A model generated the notes under the pieces. It saw only the letters and a program-made list of their open reading frames with translations. It did not search any database and had not been told where the DNA came from. From Trematomus loennbergii (lineage: Eukaryota > Chordata > Actinopteri > Perciformes > Nototheniidae): 64,000 nt of DNA. The number at the start of each line of letters is the position of its first letter. Within the stretch, counting starts at the first letter, position 1. The DNA is taken from contig JAAOOA010000006.1 of assembly GCA_012861695.1 (NCBI GenBank), positions 26,731,811 through 26,795,810 of the forward strand. Reading direction: 5' to 3'. This document shows positions 26,636 to 39,010 of this stretch, piece by piece. The translations under genes and the position numbers were made by a program.

Positions 26636-27075
26636 CAGTGGAGTAAATAATGATTTGATCCCTTGCCAATTTTCTAAGTTTACCCACTTACAAAGAAATG
26701 AACAGTCAGTTTTCAGTGAAAGTAAGAATATCAAAAAGAAAATCATATAAAAGATAACAATTGATTTGCATTTAACTGTGGGAAATAAGTGTTGATCCCC
26801 TGGCAACAAACAAGAATTCTGGCTCCCACAGACGGGTAACATAAGTTCTGTTCCTTTAAAAAATAACTCCTAATATCAACTTGTTACCTGTATACACAGT
26901 TAAATGCTAATACATTTTTCATCTTTTATATAATGTCAATTTCTGGATTTTCTTTTTGATATTCTTACTCTCACCGTTAAAATCAACATACCATTACAAT
27001 TATAGACTGTTCATTTATTTGTAAGTGGGCAAACTTACAAATCTGCAAGGGATCAAATCATTATTTCCTCCACTG
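26636..27075. mobile_element. Tc1/mariner-like MITE
   Basis: TA at both edges (26634-26635, 27076-27077). Inverted ends CAGTGGAGTAAATAATGATT and the inverse ...AATCATTATTTCCTCCACTG continue as imperfect inverted repeats for about 70 bp (GGGATCAAATC, TAAGTGGG, GACTGTTCATT). No transposase. It sits 50 bp upstream of truncated astacin copy B. Confidence 0.87.
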
Positions 27076-27125
27076 TAATAATATTATTTTAACTTTAAAA
27101 TGTAAATGGGCATTTTAAAAATGTC

Positions 27126-28790
27126 TGTGACAGAGTATAGGACAGCTTGTCTCCCTGAAGAAAAATGGTTGTTTGTACACAGACACAGTGCAGCACGAGG
27201 TTCTCCACGCTCTGGGCTTCCAGCACGAGCAAGTCCGCTCCGACAGAGACCGATACGTCTCCATCCTCTCCCAGAACACTAAGCCAGGTCAGCTCACACA
27301 CAAACGCTCTTATTGACAGTCCTGATTGTACAGTATGTGTTGTATGAAAAAATTATGCGACAGAGAGGTGAGTTTAAGTTCATGCCTTATGTCTGAAAAG
27401 CCACCAACATCAAATTCATTGCCTTGATAGCAGCTCTGCTAGGTCTTTCCCATTTCCCAGTTTGTACATCCTCCATCCCACTTGAAAAAGGCCCTTTCTT
27501 GTGTTTGGTGTTTTAACATGATAACATCTGATAATTACATGTCGACACAAAGGAAATCTGAGGCTGGGAAAGGTGTTAGCTCTGCAGAGATAGTTATTGG
27601 ACACATTTGGATTTGTATCTGATGATGGCCCTAGGGAAAGTAAGAAGATCACCATAAATAATTAGAATAAATTATCTGGGAATTTTGTGCAAAGCCATCT
27701 TATAGATGTTGAGATATTTTAATGGATAACTGAAAACGTTCGTCTAGGTGGAGGTAAAGGAAAAGTCATTGGAGTCATCCTGTGTGCACCATGAATGTCC
27801 ATATCAAATCCATCCAATAGTTACTAATGGATTAAGGTGGTTGGCTGTCTACCAGCATGCCTTTAAGAAAGTTTTGTTTTCACATTTTCAATCCACTGTA
27901 ATGTAATAGGCAATAATGTAAACACTGTTCTTAATTATTGCTCTCTTGTTCTCTCCTCCTGCAGGACAAGAACATAACTTTGTGAAGCGGCGAACCAACA
28001 ACTTGGGTACTTCCTACGACTTCAACTCTGTCATGCACTACGGAAAGTGAGAGTGTGAGGGCATCTGTATGTATGTTCAAATGTGATGTCAGTCGAGGGA
28101 CTACACTAAGATGTTTCACTTTAGTAAAAGTTGCCATTCTAGGTTTAGCCCTGCATTCAATATCAAACATTGAATGATCATTGATTTCTTCAAGTTTGGG
28201 TAAAGTGAAGTTGAATTCCATCCAATATTGCATTAAATCAGTTTTAAGTCTTAAATCTAACTTGCCTATTGCTGTAAGAACCTTGTATTAGGTTAACTAA
28301 AATACCTAACAAACAAGTCCACATTACAACATCATTTGTGAGTCAGAAGCAAGTGTCTGTGTGCTTGTGATGTGTGTGTGCAGCTCTGTATGCCAAATAT
28401 GTTGTCTTCTTTTGATCCTGAAGATACGCCTTCAGCAAAAGCAGGCAACCAACCATCCTCGCTAAGAGCAATCCGAGTTTTAACTTTGGGACTGGTCGTA
28501 CGATGACAAGAATGACATTTTCCGTGTCAACAAGCTTTACCAATGTTAATGTAAGTGGGAAATAATGCTATACTCTCCAAAACTGGAAAACAGCAGTTAC
28601 ATCAACCTACTAATATAGCTGTAACAGCAGAACAAGAAAACATAGGGTGAAATATTGTTGATCTGATTAATTAAAATCTCTTTTTTCTTTTTCTCACCAA
28701 AAACGGAAGAAATGGGTCGGCCTCCAGATACTTCGACTCCCGGCTTATTATGATTCAACCAAAGGTCCAGATCTGTTGTACTGCAAGAGT
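27126..28790 (+). pseudogene. Astacin metalloprotease, truncated copy B
   Basis: Only the 3' half of the gene is present. Exon 6 (27126-27293) lacks the CWSYLGR start but keeps the zinc site HEVLHALGFQHE. Exon 7 (27965-28046) is an intact 82 nt with SVMHY. Exon 8 (28424-28548) has a one-base deletion just after the R-T-M codons near 28506, so the normal LYQC ending is out of frame. A conserved 3' block is at about 28700-28790. Exons 1-5 are absent; a Tc1/mariner-like MITE lies just upstream. Opposite orientation to copies A, C and D. Confidence 0.9.
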
Positions 28791-28901
28791 TTGAGTTTAG
28801 CAACAGAAACATATTATTATTACATCAATCTAGATTGCTCAGCCTTTCTTTAAATCAATTGTTATTGGATTTAAATAATCTATTAAACGTATTGATTTTG
28901 T

Positions 28902-28958
28902 CCTAATGATAAACTGAGATATATGAATACAGTTTTCCTATATCTCGGTTTATCATTC
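28902..28958. repeat. Hairpin, 19-bp arms
   Basis: aatgataaactgagatata pairs with tatatctcggtttatcatt across a 17-19 bp loop. It lies in the 3' flank of astacin copy B. Confidence 0.7.
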
Positions 28959-29113
28959 GTTTCTGTGAAGAAAAACTCAATTAAAGGGTTATTTATTTGT
29001 ATATTCATAAAGTTTGGAATATTCTTTAAGACATAAACTTTCTTTTTTAATCTTACAGGATAAGCCAATGGGAAGACATAGAGCCTTAATGCTAAACAGA
29101 CTCAGCCTGAACT

Positions 29114-29747
29114 AGTGTTGCACGGTGCACCGATACTAGAAAGGTATCGCGATACCCTGCTGTTAAAAACGTTACGATTCCTCCATTTCATTAGTATCAG
29201 GGGTCATCCCCTGAGACTGCAGTCTTCCAGGGCCGAAGCAACAAACTTTGGGTTCAATAACACACTTTTCAATAAGGCAGACAGGCGAGCTCTTCTTTGG
29301 GAGGCCGCTGCATTTATTAAGGTCTTTGTTACAGATCTTACTTTGAAGACACACGACAGACCTATTTTGCTGCTGCTTCGTTCGCTTCAAAACACAGACC
29401 ACTGCTCTCGCTCGCTCTACCATGCACACACACACATGCACGCGCCACACTCCTCTCTCTCTCTCTTAAAGGGATAGCGATCTGACTCGGCATGACCTTA
29501 ATATCATAACACTTGTCATTTTACCTTGAATGCCATTGCTTTAATTTATTTGATTTACTGTTCTCAATGTTCAAAAGTTTGTGTTATGACTGAAACATTT
29601 TTCCAGGTTTGAAATAAAGCACAATAATTACATTTAAGACGGTTTCCCCTTTTTAAGAAAAGTATCGAAAAAGTATGAAATCGCAATTCTTGACTTGGTA
29701 TTGGTATCGAAACAAAAATGTTGGTATCGTGACAACAATACCCCCAA
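29114..29747. mobile_element. hAT-like MITE with GTATCG-rich ends
   Basis: Starts GTGTTGCACGGTGCACCGAT and ends with the related inverse TGGTATCGTGACAACAATAC. GGTATCG motifs cluster in both ends. No transposase. Boundaries are approximate and no target duplication was confirmed. Confidence 0.6.
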
Positions 29748-31350
29748 CTCTTGGCTGGGGAAGACTGTTATTGTTTTCAGAATCAGAGTACCTTTATAGA
29801 TCCCACAGAGGGGAAATGTACAATTGTTACAGCAAAGAGCCAAAGACAGCTTAATATCACAAGCATGCATACAAAATTGCTAAAAACTAGAAATGACACA
29901 ATTTAGAAATGCACATCCAGTACCAGTAACAGCTTTATAACACTATAGTAATTCAGGAACAATAACAAACTGTTCTACTCATAATAAAAACCTTCTGTCT
30001 CTTTTCCATGATGTTTGTATTTAGTTGTCTCTCTTCTAATGTTGCCACGTCTCCAAAAATGACAGGATACTGTTTTTAATCAGTGAAGGACATCTTAAAT
30101 AGGAATGTGGAGAGAGGAGAACTGCAAGTGAAGAGAGGTGAAAAAGGAGGAACAGCATATAGCCAGCCCAATTAAACACCACTTCTATAAGTTACTGAAA
30201 ATACTCTTCTTTAATACTGTTTAAATATTAAGGAACTAATAATCAGCAATGGACAGTAGGTACAAAGGGATGCACGCTGTGACTGTCAGTACTTTTCTTT
30301 TGTTTTTAAATCCAAAACATCACAATATGTTTAGTCTGTGTTGCTGAGTTACATTTAGCAACCCTGTGTTTTATATCATTAATACTTTTTTCTTTTTCTG
30401 TTGTTTTTTCTGTGACTAGAGCAATTCTAGAGAAATTGATCTGCTGGGAAGGTGACTGTCTTGCCAAACCAAAAAAAAGGGTGCGTTAAAGTATGTACAT
30501 TTCATTCTAATCTAAAACCTGCACTGCAAATCAGCAGGACAGAGCTACCATCCACACAGGACCTGGACACATCATCCACCCAAAGTTCTGCTTTCCAGCT
30601 GAACAGATTCATCCTTCAGACATGAGTGTAGAACTCCAGAGCTCATCACTGTTGTCGCTTTATACATTATACTTTTACTTCAATTTTACACACAGATCAC
30701 ATCTTTATGTAACATTGATCGCACTACTTATATTATTTAATCTAAATTGTGTTTGTTTATATTTTACCCTATATTTTATCTTGCTCTATTTGTGTCTTAG
30801 GTTCAGAATTTGATTTACTTGTGTCCATTTCTTATTGATATTTATAAGAATGGCTTGAAACTCTCTAAATCCCCAAGATGTGTAATACCAACCTGCTGCT
30901 TCTCTATACTTGTTGCACACATAATACAAATAAATAACTTGATAAACACAATTTTGCTGAAATTTGTTTTGCTGCTGTTATTATTATTGTTATTAAATGA
31001 CATGATTGCTTTCCTCTGTCTTAGTTATGCAAGTATTCAATGTTGCTCATAATAGAATACATGAAGCTGAAGAGAGATGATGGATTTATTCTAACCTCTA
31101 CTTCTTAGATGAAAATGAAAAATGTAATTAAAATAGTAATTGTTAAATACATTCTTTATTTAATTTACTGATGTCTCAACCATTATTTACAACATGTAAA
31201 GTAGATAAGTTTAGGAATAATAGGATGTATCGAGGTAATTAAACAGTCTAAAATCAGTTTAAATACATTAAAAAAAATAGGCCATAGAAAACGTTTAATG
31301 GTATAGTTCAGCAGATCATGGTGGTGCTAGACCTGGAGGTACTGACCTGT
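29748..31350. other. AT-rich intergenic region, no gene
   Basis: Short ORFs only, without domains. The region 30600-31060 is strongly T-rich. I see no tRNA, rRNA or conserved exon. Confidence 0.5.
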
Positions 31351-31560
31351 GGCCTGTACTACGAAGCAGGATTTTCGATTAGCGAGGTAACTTCAGGGTT
31401 AACTCTGGGTTTCCGGTCCTACGACGCTGGTTCACTTCTTACCGGGCTAGATCTCCATGGTAACTGATGCTGAACACCAAACCTGCTCCGGAGCAGGTTA
31501 AGTTCCAGATAAGAGATCTAGTGAAAGCACTGCCTGCTGACCAATCAGAGCTCAGTGTGC
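31351..31560. mobile_element. Terminal part of a fish DNA transposon
   Basis: GGCCTGTACTACGAAGCAGG, followed by GGTTAACTCTGGG and CCTACGACGCTGGTTCACTT, is a pattern I associate with ends of non-autonomous fish DNA elements. A matching second end was not found, so this may be a truncated piece. Confidence 0.45.
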
Positions 31561-32339
31561 GGAGTTTAAAGCTATCAAGTCATATTACAGGATAAAGGAA
31601 ATACAGTTTCAGCTGCCGTATGCAGGGAAGACACCGACGTGTCGCACTTATCATTCATATCACATCATCAATCACATCATCGATCATATAATATCATAAT
31701 ATATCATATATTTCCTTATCTGAGTCAGCTTCTCGAGCCGTATCTGGCCGTGCAACACTCACAGTGTCACATACTGTATGCCAAAGTATTATTTTAAGCA
31801 ACACGTTAAGTTGAAGAAACACTCGAGTCAAATGCAATTAAAGTCAGATCCACTCATGTATTAGACGGGGCAGTGATATCATAAACTGTTAATGTACGCA
31901 TTCAAACACTCTGTAGTTTATTATTTACCAGCTGTTCTGTATTCACCTTGCATGTGGCTTGTATCCCGGTTTATCTGTTCAAGTCATGGATGTTTAAAGT
32001 TTAACTTCTTCTATTTGTCTAACGTGATAGTTTACTTTTCATTCAGGAAGTATGACGCTGCGCTGTCAGTACGCTTCTCCATGTTTGTGATTGGTCAAAT
32101 GTTGCTAACCCCGCCCTTTTCATGTGAACGCGCACTCAGCCGGACAGAGAAAGGGAGGAAAGATCCCCTCGATCTCTTGCTTATTTGTGTGTTGTGGACA
32201 CGTGTGTGTTTCATGGAAATGTGACTTTTATAAATGCACACTTTAGCTAAATGGCTTAATTACAGAAGCCAGTTGGTAACAGCGGTACCCGAGCTCTGCT
32301 CACCCCAAGGCAGTACAGGTTTACGGTCCTATCTTGACA
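31561..32339. other. No gene seen
   Basis: Contains short TATCAT-rich runs near 31650-31710. A plus-strand ORF at 31892-32224 has no recognizable domain. Confidence 0.45.
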
Positions 32340-33299
32340 TGTCTGGCTGAATTGGCAGGGGGGGGGGCCAGTGCCCCCCTAACACTGACTTTGGACCCCC
32401 CTGTGGCCCCCCTGAAAATGGAAAAAAAAGTTTAGGATTAAACGATTTCTTGGCTGACAGAATAGGCGGAAAGCAGGTTCAAATAATTAAATAGCATACA
32501 TTTTATTTTAGTAAACACTGAAAACAGGTCCCACAGACCCAAACAGCACACAAAGGTTAAAGGTAAGCATGTAATAATGTTGAAATGTGCTAAATATATA
32601 CATTGCAAAAAACAAAAAAAAGTAGCTCTCATCCTAGAGCTCTGAGGGCCTAAGATATTCTAACAAATAATATTTTGAAAACATTAATAAAAAAAACATT
32701 TTCTTTTAAATATTTTTTTTTAAATATCTTTTTTGTTATATTTTTCATTAGTTTTACCAAAAATAACTTGATTTAATTGTATTTAAAATAACATTTCCAA
32801 AGAAATAAATCCTTTGAATCTGCCTGTTCAGTTTCTGTTGGAATGTGAAGGGTTAAATGAAAGAAGCTCCTTTAGCCGTCTCTGCGAGGTGAAGATAGGA
32901 GCTGATTGGTGGTCCAGCTATAAATTCACAGAGGGCCCGCTATAGTAACTCAACGAGAGAGTAATGTCAAATGACAGTGCAATTGACCAATCATATCTTC
33001 CCTCTAAATGGGTGGGCTTTATTTTCGCGGACTTTATGACAAGTTCCGCCAGCTGTGAGGTTTATACATGTGTATAGATTGGTGCAGTGACGCGTCCTAA
33101 AACCCGGAAGTAAGCTGCGCTCGGGTTCCCTCGACAAAAAAGCAATGGGATTTCTCCATAGGGTTTTGGAAAATAGCTTGAAATAAAGTCTGTGGAAAAC
33201 GAACCTGTTAGATAAATGCACGTTTTGTTCAGCCGGATAATATCCACATGTCTACCCTACTTTTCAGAGGGCCTAGGTATAAAAGTCACGGCTCGCCAC
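32340..33299. mobile_element. hAT-like element remnant(s)
   Basis: The right end, read inverted, is CAGTGGCGAGCCGTGACTTT, identical to the start of the element at 7254, and is followed by the same AAGTAGGGTAGACATGTGGA motif. The left part begins with a G run and CCAGTGCCCCCCTAACACTG and may be a second element. The right end abuts the astacin copy C flank exactly. Confidence 0.55.
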
Positions 33300-34720
33300 T
33301 GATACAAAGTCATTAAAATCATCAGTACCAATCAGCAATTCCATTACATCAACATGTTTTTCATCATTGTCTCTATGATTAATTCATTGTTCAAATTGTT
33401 TTAAATGTTCTTCCCCTGGACACATCATTAACAATCGAATGTGTCTTTAGCCCACTAAGTAAAACCATAAGCATATCATAAAGAGTATATTTTAAAATCA
33501 ATAAAGTGAGTAAATTATTTAAATCCATTAACAAATGATTTGATCAGTATAAAGCTAGCCACTGTTAAACAACAGATCTGGACCTTTGGTTGAATCATAA
33601 AAAGCCGGGAGTTGAATTATCTGGAGGCCGACCCTTTACTTCTGTTTCTGGTGAGGAAAAAAAAACAATGAGATTTTAATTAATTTCTCAGATAAACAAT
33701 ATTTCAACCCTTTTTTACTTGTTCTGCAGTTACAGCTATATTAGTAGTTGAATGTATCCGCTGTGTTTAGGCTTCCACTTTTGGAGAATATAGCATTATT
33801 TCCCACTTACATTAAAATCGGTAAAGCTTGTTGACACGGGCAATGTCATTCTTGCTCATCGTACAAGCAGTCCCAAAGTTACGACTCTTTTCTTTTCTTA
33901 GCAAGGATGGTTGGTTCCTTGTTTTTGCTGAAGGCGTATCTTGAGGATCAAAAGAAGACAACATGTTTGGCATACAGAGCTGCACACACACATCACAAGC
34001 ACACAGACACTTGCTTCTTCACTAGGCAAGTTAGATGTAAGACCTAAAACTGATTTAATTCAATATTGGATGAAATTTGAATTCACAATACCCAAAATTG
34101 AAGAAAATAAATAAATAATTAAACGTTTGATTTTGAATGCAGGACTTTTACATGTCAAATAATACTTTTACAACCTAGAATAGCTATTTTTACTAAAGTA
34201 AAATATCTGAGTATCATATATGCACATACATACATACATACATGCATACATACATACATGCATACATGCATACATGCATACATGCATACATACAGTACAT
34301 ACACTCACACAAACACTCACTTTCCGTAGTGCATGACAGAGTTGAAGTCGTAGGGAGTACCCAAGTTGTTAGTTTGCTGCTTCTTAAAGTTATCTTCTCT
34401 TCCTGCACAGGAAGAGAGAACATGAGAGCATTTATATTTGAGAACATTTTTGCTTTTTTATAAATGGTGGATTGAAAATGTGGGAACAAAACTTGCTTAA
34501 AAGCATGCTGGTAGACTTAACAGCCAACCCCTTTATTGTATTAGTAACTATTGGATGGATTTAATACAGACATTCATGATGCTCACAGGATGTTTCCCTG
34601 ACTTTTCTTCTAGTGAAGCAACTTGGCTAAAGCTTTTACCTATCCAGTCAAATATCTCAACATCTAAAGATGGATTGGCACAAAATTCCAAGATAATATA
34701 TTGTAATTATTTCAATCTAA
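33300..34720 (-). pseudogene. Astacin metalloprotease, truncated copy C
   Basis: Minus strand. Exon 7 at 34402-34321 is an intact 82 nt (TNNLGTPYDFNSVMHYGK) with proper AG acceptor and GTGAGT donor. Exon 8 at 33939-33812 has an A-rich change with one extra base (after PTILAK), which creates an early stop; downstream the frame of the ending is still recognizable (SKNDIARVNKLY). A conserved 3' block lies at about 33590-33660. Similarity to the other copies ends near 34720, so exons 1-6 are missing. Flanks match those of copy A, so it arose by duplication of the gene with its surroundings. Confidence 0.88.
34226..34292. repeat. (CATA/CATG)n microsatellite
   Basis: Tetranucleotide repeat alternating catacata and catgcata, in the intron between exons 7 and 8 of astacin copy C. 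Confidence 0.95.
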
Positions 34721-35954
34721 TGCCATCCAACACACTCTCACTCCATAAACGTCCAGGAGCGACGCTTGGTCAGGGTCCCGAGGCGTGCAGTTGGGACGCT
34801 CCTAGGCTTTTTCAGCTTCATAAACAGACGCAAATAGCTTTCAACTGATTGCAATGTATTCCCATCTGCGGCGGGATTTGACGCTCATGGAAGCACGGCA
34901 TTCGTTTGTGTCGGAGGCTGTTAAAGGCAATGTGAGCGTCCATTCCCATTGGATAACGGAGAATTGTACACCCGGAAGTAAGTATTCCCCTTACTGTCGA
35001 TTGATTTGACAGTGATATCTCACACTACTCATCAACTCAAAAACACCAGATTATCCTTGTTAATTAAACGACATTGATAGGTTTTAGTGTGTGTACAATA
35101 CTTTTGTCACGTTTTCCCCTTCAATTCTGAGAAACAAGTAGTTTTCTATGAGTTTTGGATGGCCGAAGACATTACATTACCACAATCCTCTGTAGCAACC
35201 ATAGACGGTATAAAAAAATTAAATAATACATTATTCCGAGTGTGCTTGCTTTTCTCTTTGAAAGTCATCACATAACGGCATTGTAATACACGTTTCGGCT
35301 GCATTAAATATTACATATCTGCCGTAGTTAACTCTATTTATAGAGCCCTGATGACAAGACTTCTAGACAAACAGGAACTGCCGCCAAAACTGAAAACTTG
35401 ACGTGGATCTTAAATATATAAGCAATTAAACAACATCTTACATTTCTTTTCACACAATATGTCTCCTTGCAGTATCAACGCTAATTCGGCTGACTTTTAT
35501 ATTTGATCCAATTGGTAGATAGGCTGTATTTACGCCATAACGGTGCACAGCTGATAGAAAGGGACACCTACTGGTTAAAGCACGTTATTGCATTTTATAA
35601 TTTTATTATTAGATATTAATAGGATCCCTATAAAGTATATTCTTTACTCGTCGTTACCCACTTGGCGGTATGTTGCTCTGTACCACACAAGCTAAAAAAT
35701 TTCATGAGAAACGTAGGAAAACATCTCGTAGCTTGAAAAATAAAAATAAATTAAGCAAAACAATTAAACAAAATGCCTCTTGAGGGCATGAAGTGACAAA
35801 AACTTTCAACATTTCTCCATTAAAGCCCATTGTACATTCAGGCTCATCTTTCCTCACAGCAGCAGCCGCACACCTTTAGTTAATCTGCCAAAAAGGCCAC
35901 ATTATTAACCCGAAAGTACACAAAAAGCACACTTCAGATGCAGATTCAAATATA
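34721..35954. other. No gene recognized
   Basis: Begins with a GC-richer block (34740-34980, several GACGCT motifs), possibly a mobile-element piece, then AT-rich sequence. Confidence 0.45.
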
Positions 35955-36079
35955 AACACCTGTGTCATGGAACACGATGATGTCATAACTCCAACTGAGA
36001 TGCTCAGAGCAGCAGACTTCAGATAATGGTTAACACAGCTCTACATCAAATCTGATGTTACGTAATGTGGTGTTACTAT

Positions 36080-37190
36080 AGAGTGGCGAAGTCCCTCCCC
36101 TTCCGGTGGAGCTCCATGGGACCTTATTTCGGAAAAATTATGTATTGAAGTCAATGGAGAGAGAAAGATTATCTTTCGATCCCGTTTGAATTGTGCCACG
36201 AATTACACATATGATGTTTGTCAATTTAAAAGATAATTTTGCAAGTCAAAAAAAAAAAAAAGTGTCGTAAAACTGTGAAGTAACACATTTGTTTGTGTGA
36301 AACGCTCAATGAACTACATCTCTGGTCTCACAGAACAACACACGTCACCAAGATGGCTGTCACTACTGTCAACAAAACGATTGACTTCCCTCACTATCAC
36401 CATAATGAAACACGTCCTGAAGAATGTCATGCAAAGCTGCCTGCCTGCCTTCCTTTGATTCTCTCTGAACTGCCTGGTCGTTTTAATGTTTAATGTCAAC
36501 CATTTGTGCAGATAGCATGAAGTAGAGAAGATCGCTAGCGTTAGCGTTAGCATTTCTCCCCCGGGCTTAAATTGTGTATTATAGAATGATCACACTGGTG
36601 ACAGTACTATTCAAAGGGTTCACGAAATATGACTACTACTCTTACTGTTTAACATGTTGGGTTACTTCATGTTACTTCATGTTAAGGCTAATAAAAATGA
36701 CACGGCTGTATGCTAACTAACGTGCTAGCTACTAGCTAGCTTGATCCAGACACTCCTAGTCCTTTCATCAGACGGGAAGCGAAAGAATGAGCAAGACCCA
36801 TTGCTGGTATGATAACAACCTGGTACTAAGCACACAGGCATCTTGTTAAAGTTATCTTATCCGCGCCATATAGATAGATTATATCTATATGGCGCTGATT
36901 TTAGCTAGTGGAGGAAAACAATTGTGACATCACTTACGCGACTCTGGGATTTGTAGTCTTTCTAGTTGCGTATTTTTCAAAGTCTTATATTTCAACAGTT
37001 TTAAGACAAACTGTGACTTTTTTGACATGGAAATGATTTTTTAAGATTGACAAACATCATATGTGTAATTCATGGCACAATTCAAACGGGATCGAAAGAT
37101 ACGTTTTCTCTCCCCATTGACTTCAATGCATAATTTTTCCGAAATAAGGTCCCATTACCCGGAAGTAAGTGGGCGTGACTTCGCCACTCT
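36080..37190. mobile_element. Long-TIR foldback element
   Basis: Ends AGAGTGGCGAAGTC and GACTTCGCCACTCT, with inverted similarity for about 150 bp (TTATTTCGGAAAAATTATG, TTGAAGTCAATGG, ATCGAAAGAT, ACACATATGATGTTTGTCAA). No transposase ORF; the ORFs inside are short and have no domain. Probably non-autonomous. Confidence 0.85.
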
Positions 37191-37192
37191 AT

Positions 37193-39010
37193 TAGGGCTG
37201 AACAATATATCGTGTCATGGCGATAACCGCGATATGCGCATGCGCGATATTCACATCGCAGGGATGTGCGATTTTATTAATTCTTTTTATTAATATTTTT
37301 TTTTTTTCATTTTTCTTTTTTAGGACGTGCGATATTAAGTAGGTAAATTAACTCAAACACGTCATGTTACAATTATTTTGCTGCTTGCTACAAAAGGAAA
37401 ACTTGCGCGGCTCTCATGTCAGGGGTACTTGAGTGAGTGACATGCAGGCTCTGCATGCACAGCAAACCACCAATCACTATATCATTCTTGATCAGATCAC
37501 AGCAGGCCCCGCCCCGCTAGTTTGCAGACCATCAAAACACCGGTAAAAAATGAGCGAGGCACAAGAGGACAATACCGGCGAGAATGAAGATTTACTTCCA
37601 AAAAGAAAAGCAACATCTGCCATCTGGAACTATATTGGATACAAAAAGGTTGATGTTGACCAAACAAAGGTACTTTGTAGACAGTGCCATGCAGTTGTTT
37701 CAGCAACCCGAGGCAACACGTCGAATTTACTCGCCCATTTGAATAGACACCACAAATCTCTGTATGACGAGTGCAGAGTCAGATCTGAATGCCATCCACA
37801 GCCAAAGCAAAAAACTATTTCAGATGCCTTTGCCGGTGTTACACCATATGAGAAAGGTTCAAAACGGCATAAAGACATCACAGATGCCATAATATTTTAC
37901 CTGGCAAAAGACATGGTACCAATTTACACCGTTACCAAAGAGGGTTTTAAGAAAATGATCCGGTCACTTGATAAGCGGTACGTAATACCGTCACGCACCT
38001 ATTTTTCTCAAGTCGCCACCCCCAACCTGTACGAGAAATGCAGGGCAAAAGTTGAAACAGAGCTGTCAAAAGTGGAATACTATGCTGTTACAACGGACTT
38101 GTGGTCCAGCCGGACAACAGAGCCGTACATAAGCCTGACGGTGCACTTTATTGATGAGGACTTCGAACTGAAAAGTCGCTGTTTGCAAACGGCATTTTTC
38201 CCAGAAAATCACACAAGTGAGAACATCGCAGCGGGGCTGAGAGAAGCGGTGGCTGCTTGGGGCCTGGATGAGACACGTCAAGTCTGTATAACAACAGACA
38301 ATGCTGCAAATACAATTGTAATAATAATATAATTTGTCATAAAACAAATAACTTGTAATAAAAATTGAACTACTACATACAGTAACAATATCAACTTGTG
38401 AACCATTTTGTTTCACAAACCTTTTTTTAAATCAAAAATGTCTTAGCAACAGTCAGTGCAAAGTACAACAAAGTGTTCTTGGTCATCATGGCTAGCCTAA
38501 ACAAATAAAGATCTGCTTAATTAATTAATTATTATATTTATTTTAAGTTGTAATTTTGTAAACCACTCAGGGAGCCGGTGTATAGCTGTTCTTAATTTTA
38601 TTTTTATAATGTTTTTTAAAAGATGTCCACTACTTTACTGCTATTTGCATAAAAAAGGTTTTAATTGTGGAATAAAAAGTAAAATTTTAAATATTTTGTC
38701 ACGTATGTTAATTCCCTAATGTGATAATGAAGCTTCCTATAGATTAATGTAACACGTTTAATCTCTTGGATCCCTTCTAGACACCACTCTTCTTCATTCA
38801 CAGATGAACCCCCTTATTTGAGGGTAAGCAACATGCATTATCATGACATGTTAGATCATGACTTAAGGTATGATGAGTCAACCAGTTAAGATCCAGACGT
38901 CCGTGACTAAAATCCTTCATCCGGTTAAATATAGTTAAAAAAAACGCAATATATATTGCAGGGGGAAAAAATATCGCAATGACAGTTTTTTTCAATATCG
39001 TGCAGCCCTA
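37193..39010. mobile_element. hAT transposon, internally deleted
   Basis: Inverted ends TAGGGCTGAACAATATATCG and the inverse ...CAATATCGTGCAGCCCTA. It carries the N-terminal half of a BED-type hAT transposase on the plus strand. After position 38332 the sequence is AT-rich and non-coding, so the C-terminal half of the transposase is missing. Confidence 0.9.
37550..38332 (+). pseudogene. hAT transposase, N-terminal half (BED finger and start of catalytic core)
   Basis: A continuous 260-codon frame from the ATG at 37550. A BED zinc finger lies at residues 22-68 (aromatic W26, C43-x2-C46, H63, H67/68) for DNA binding. The RNase H-like core starts with TTDLWSS at 181-187 (D183, the likely first catalytic Asp) and TTDN at 248-251 (D250, the likely second). 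The family then needs a long insertion domain, a distant catalytic Glu and the hAT dimerization region, all absent: the frame ends in IVIII and a stop right after TTDNAAN. It resembles ZBED1/ZBED4-like fish hAT proteins. It cannot be catalytically active alone, but a BED-domain peptide could still bind hAT ends. Confidence 0.9.

Larger units (their letters stand above)
36080..39010. mobile_element. Composite transposon insertion in the satellite, 8-bp target duplication
   Basis: GTTACTAT is present at 36072-36079 and again at 39011-39018. Joining the outer flanks restores a satellite monomer (GTTACTATGGCAAC followed by GCATCCCTCGCC). The left edge is the end of a foldback element and the right edge is a hAT end, so two elements lie inside one duplication. 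Confidence 0.85.
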
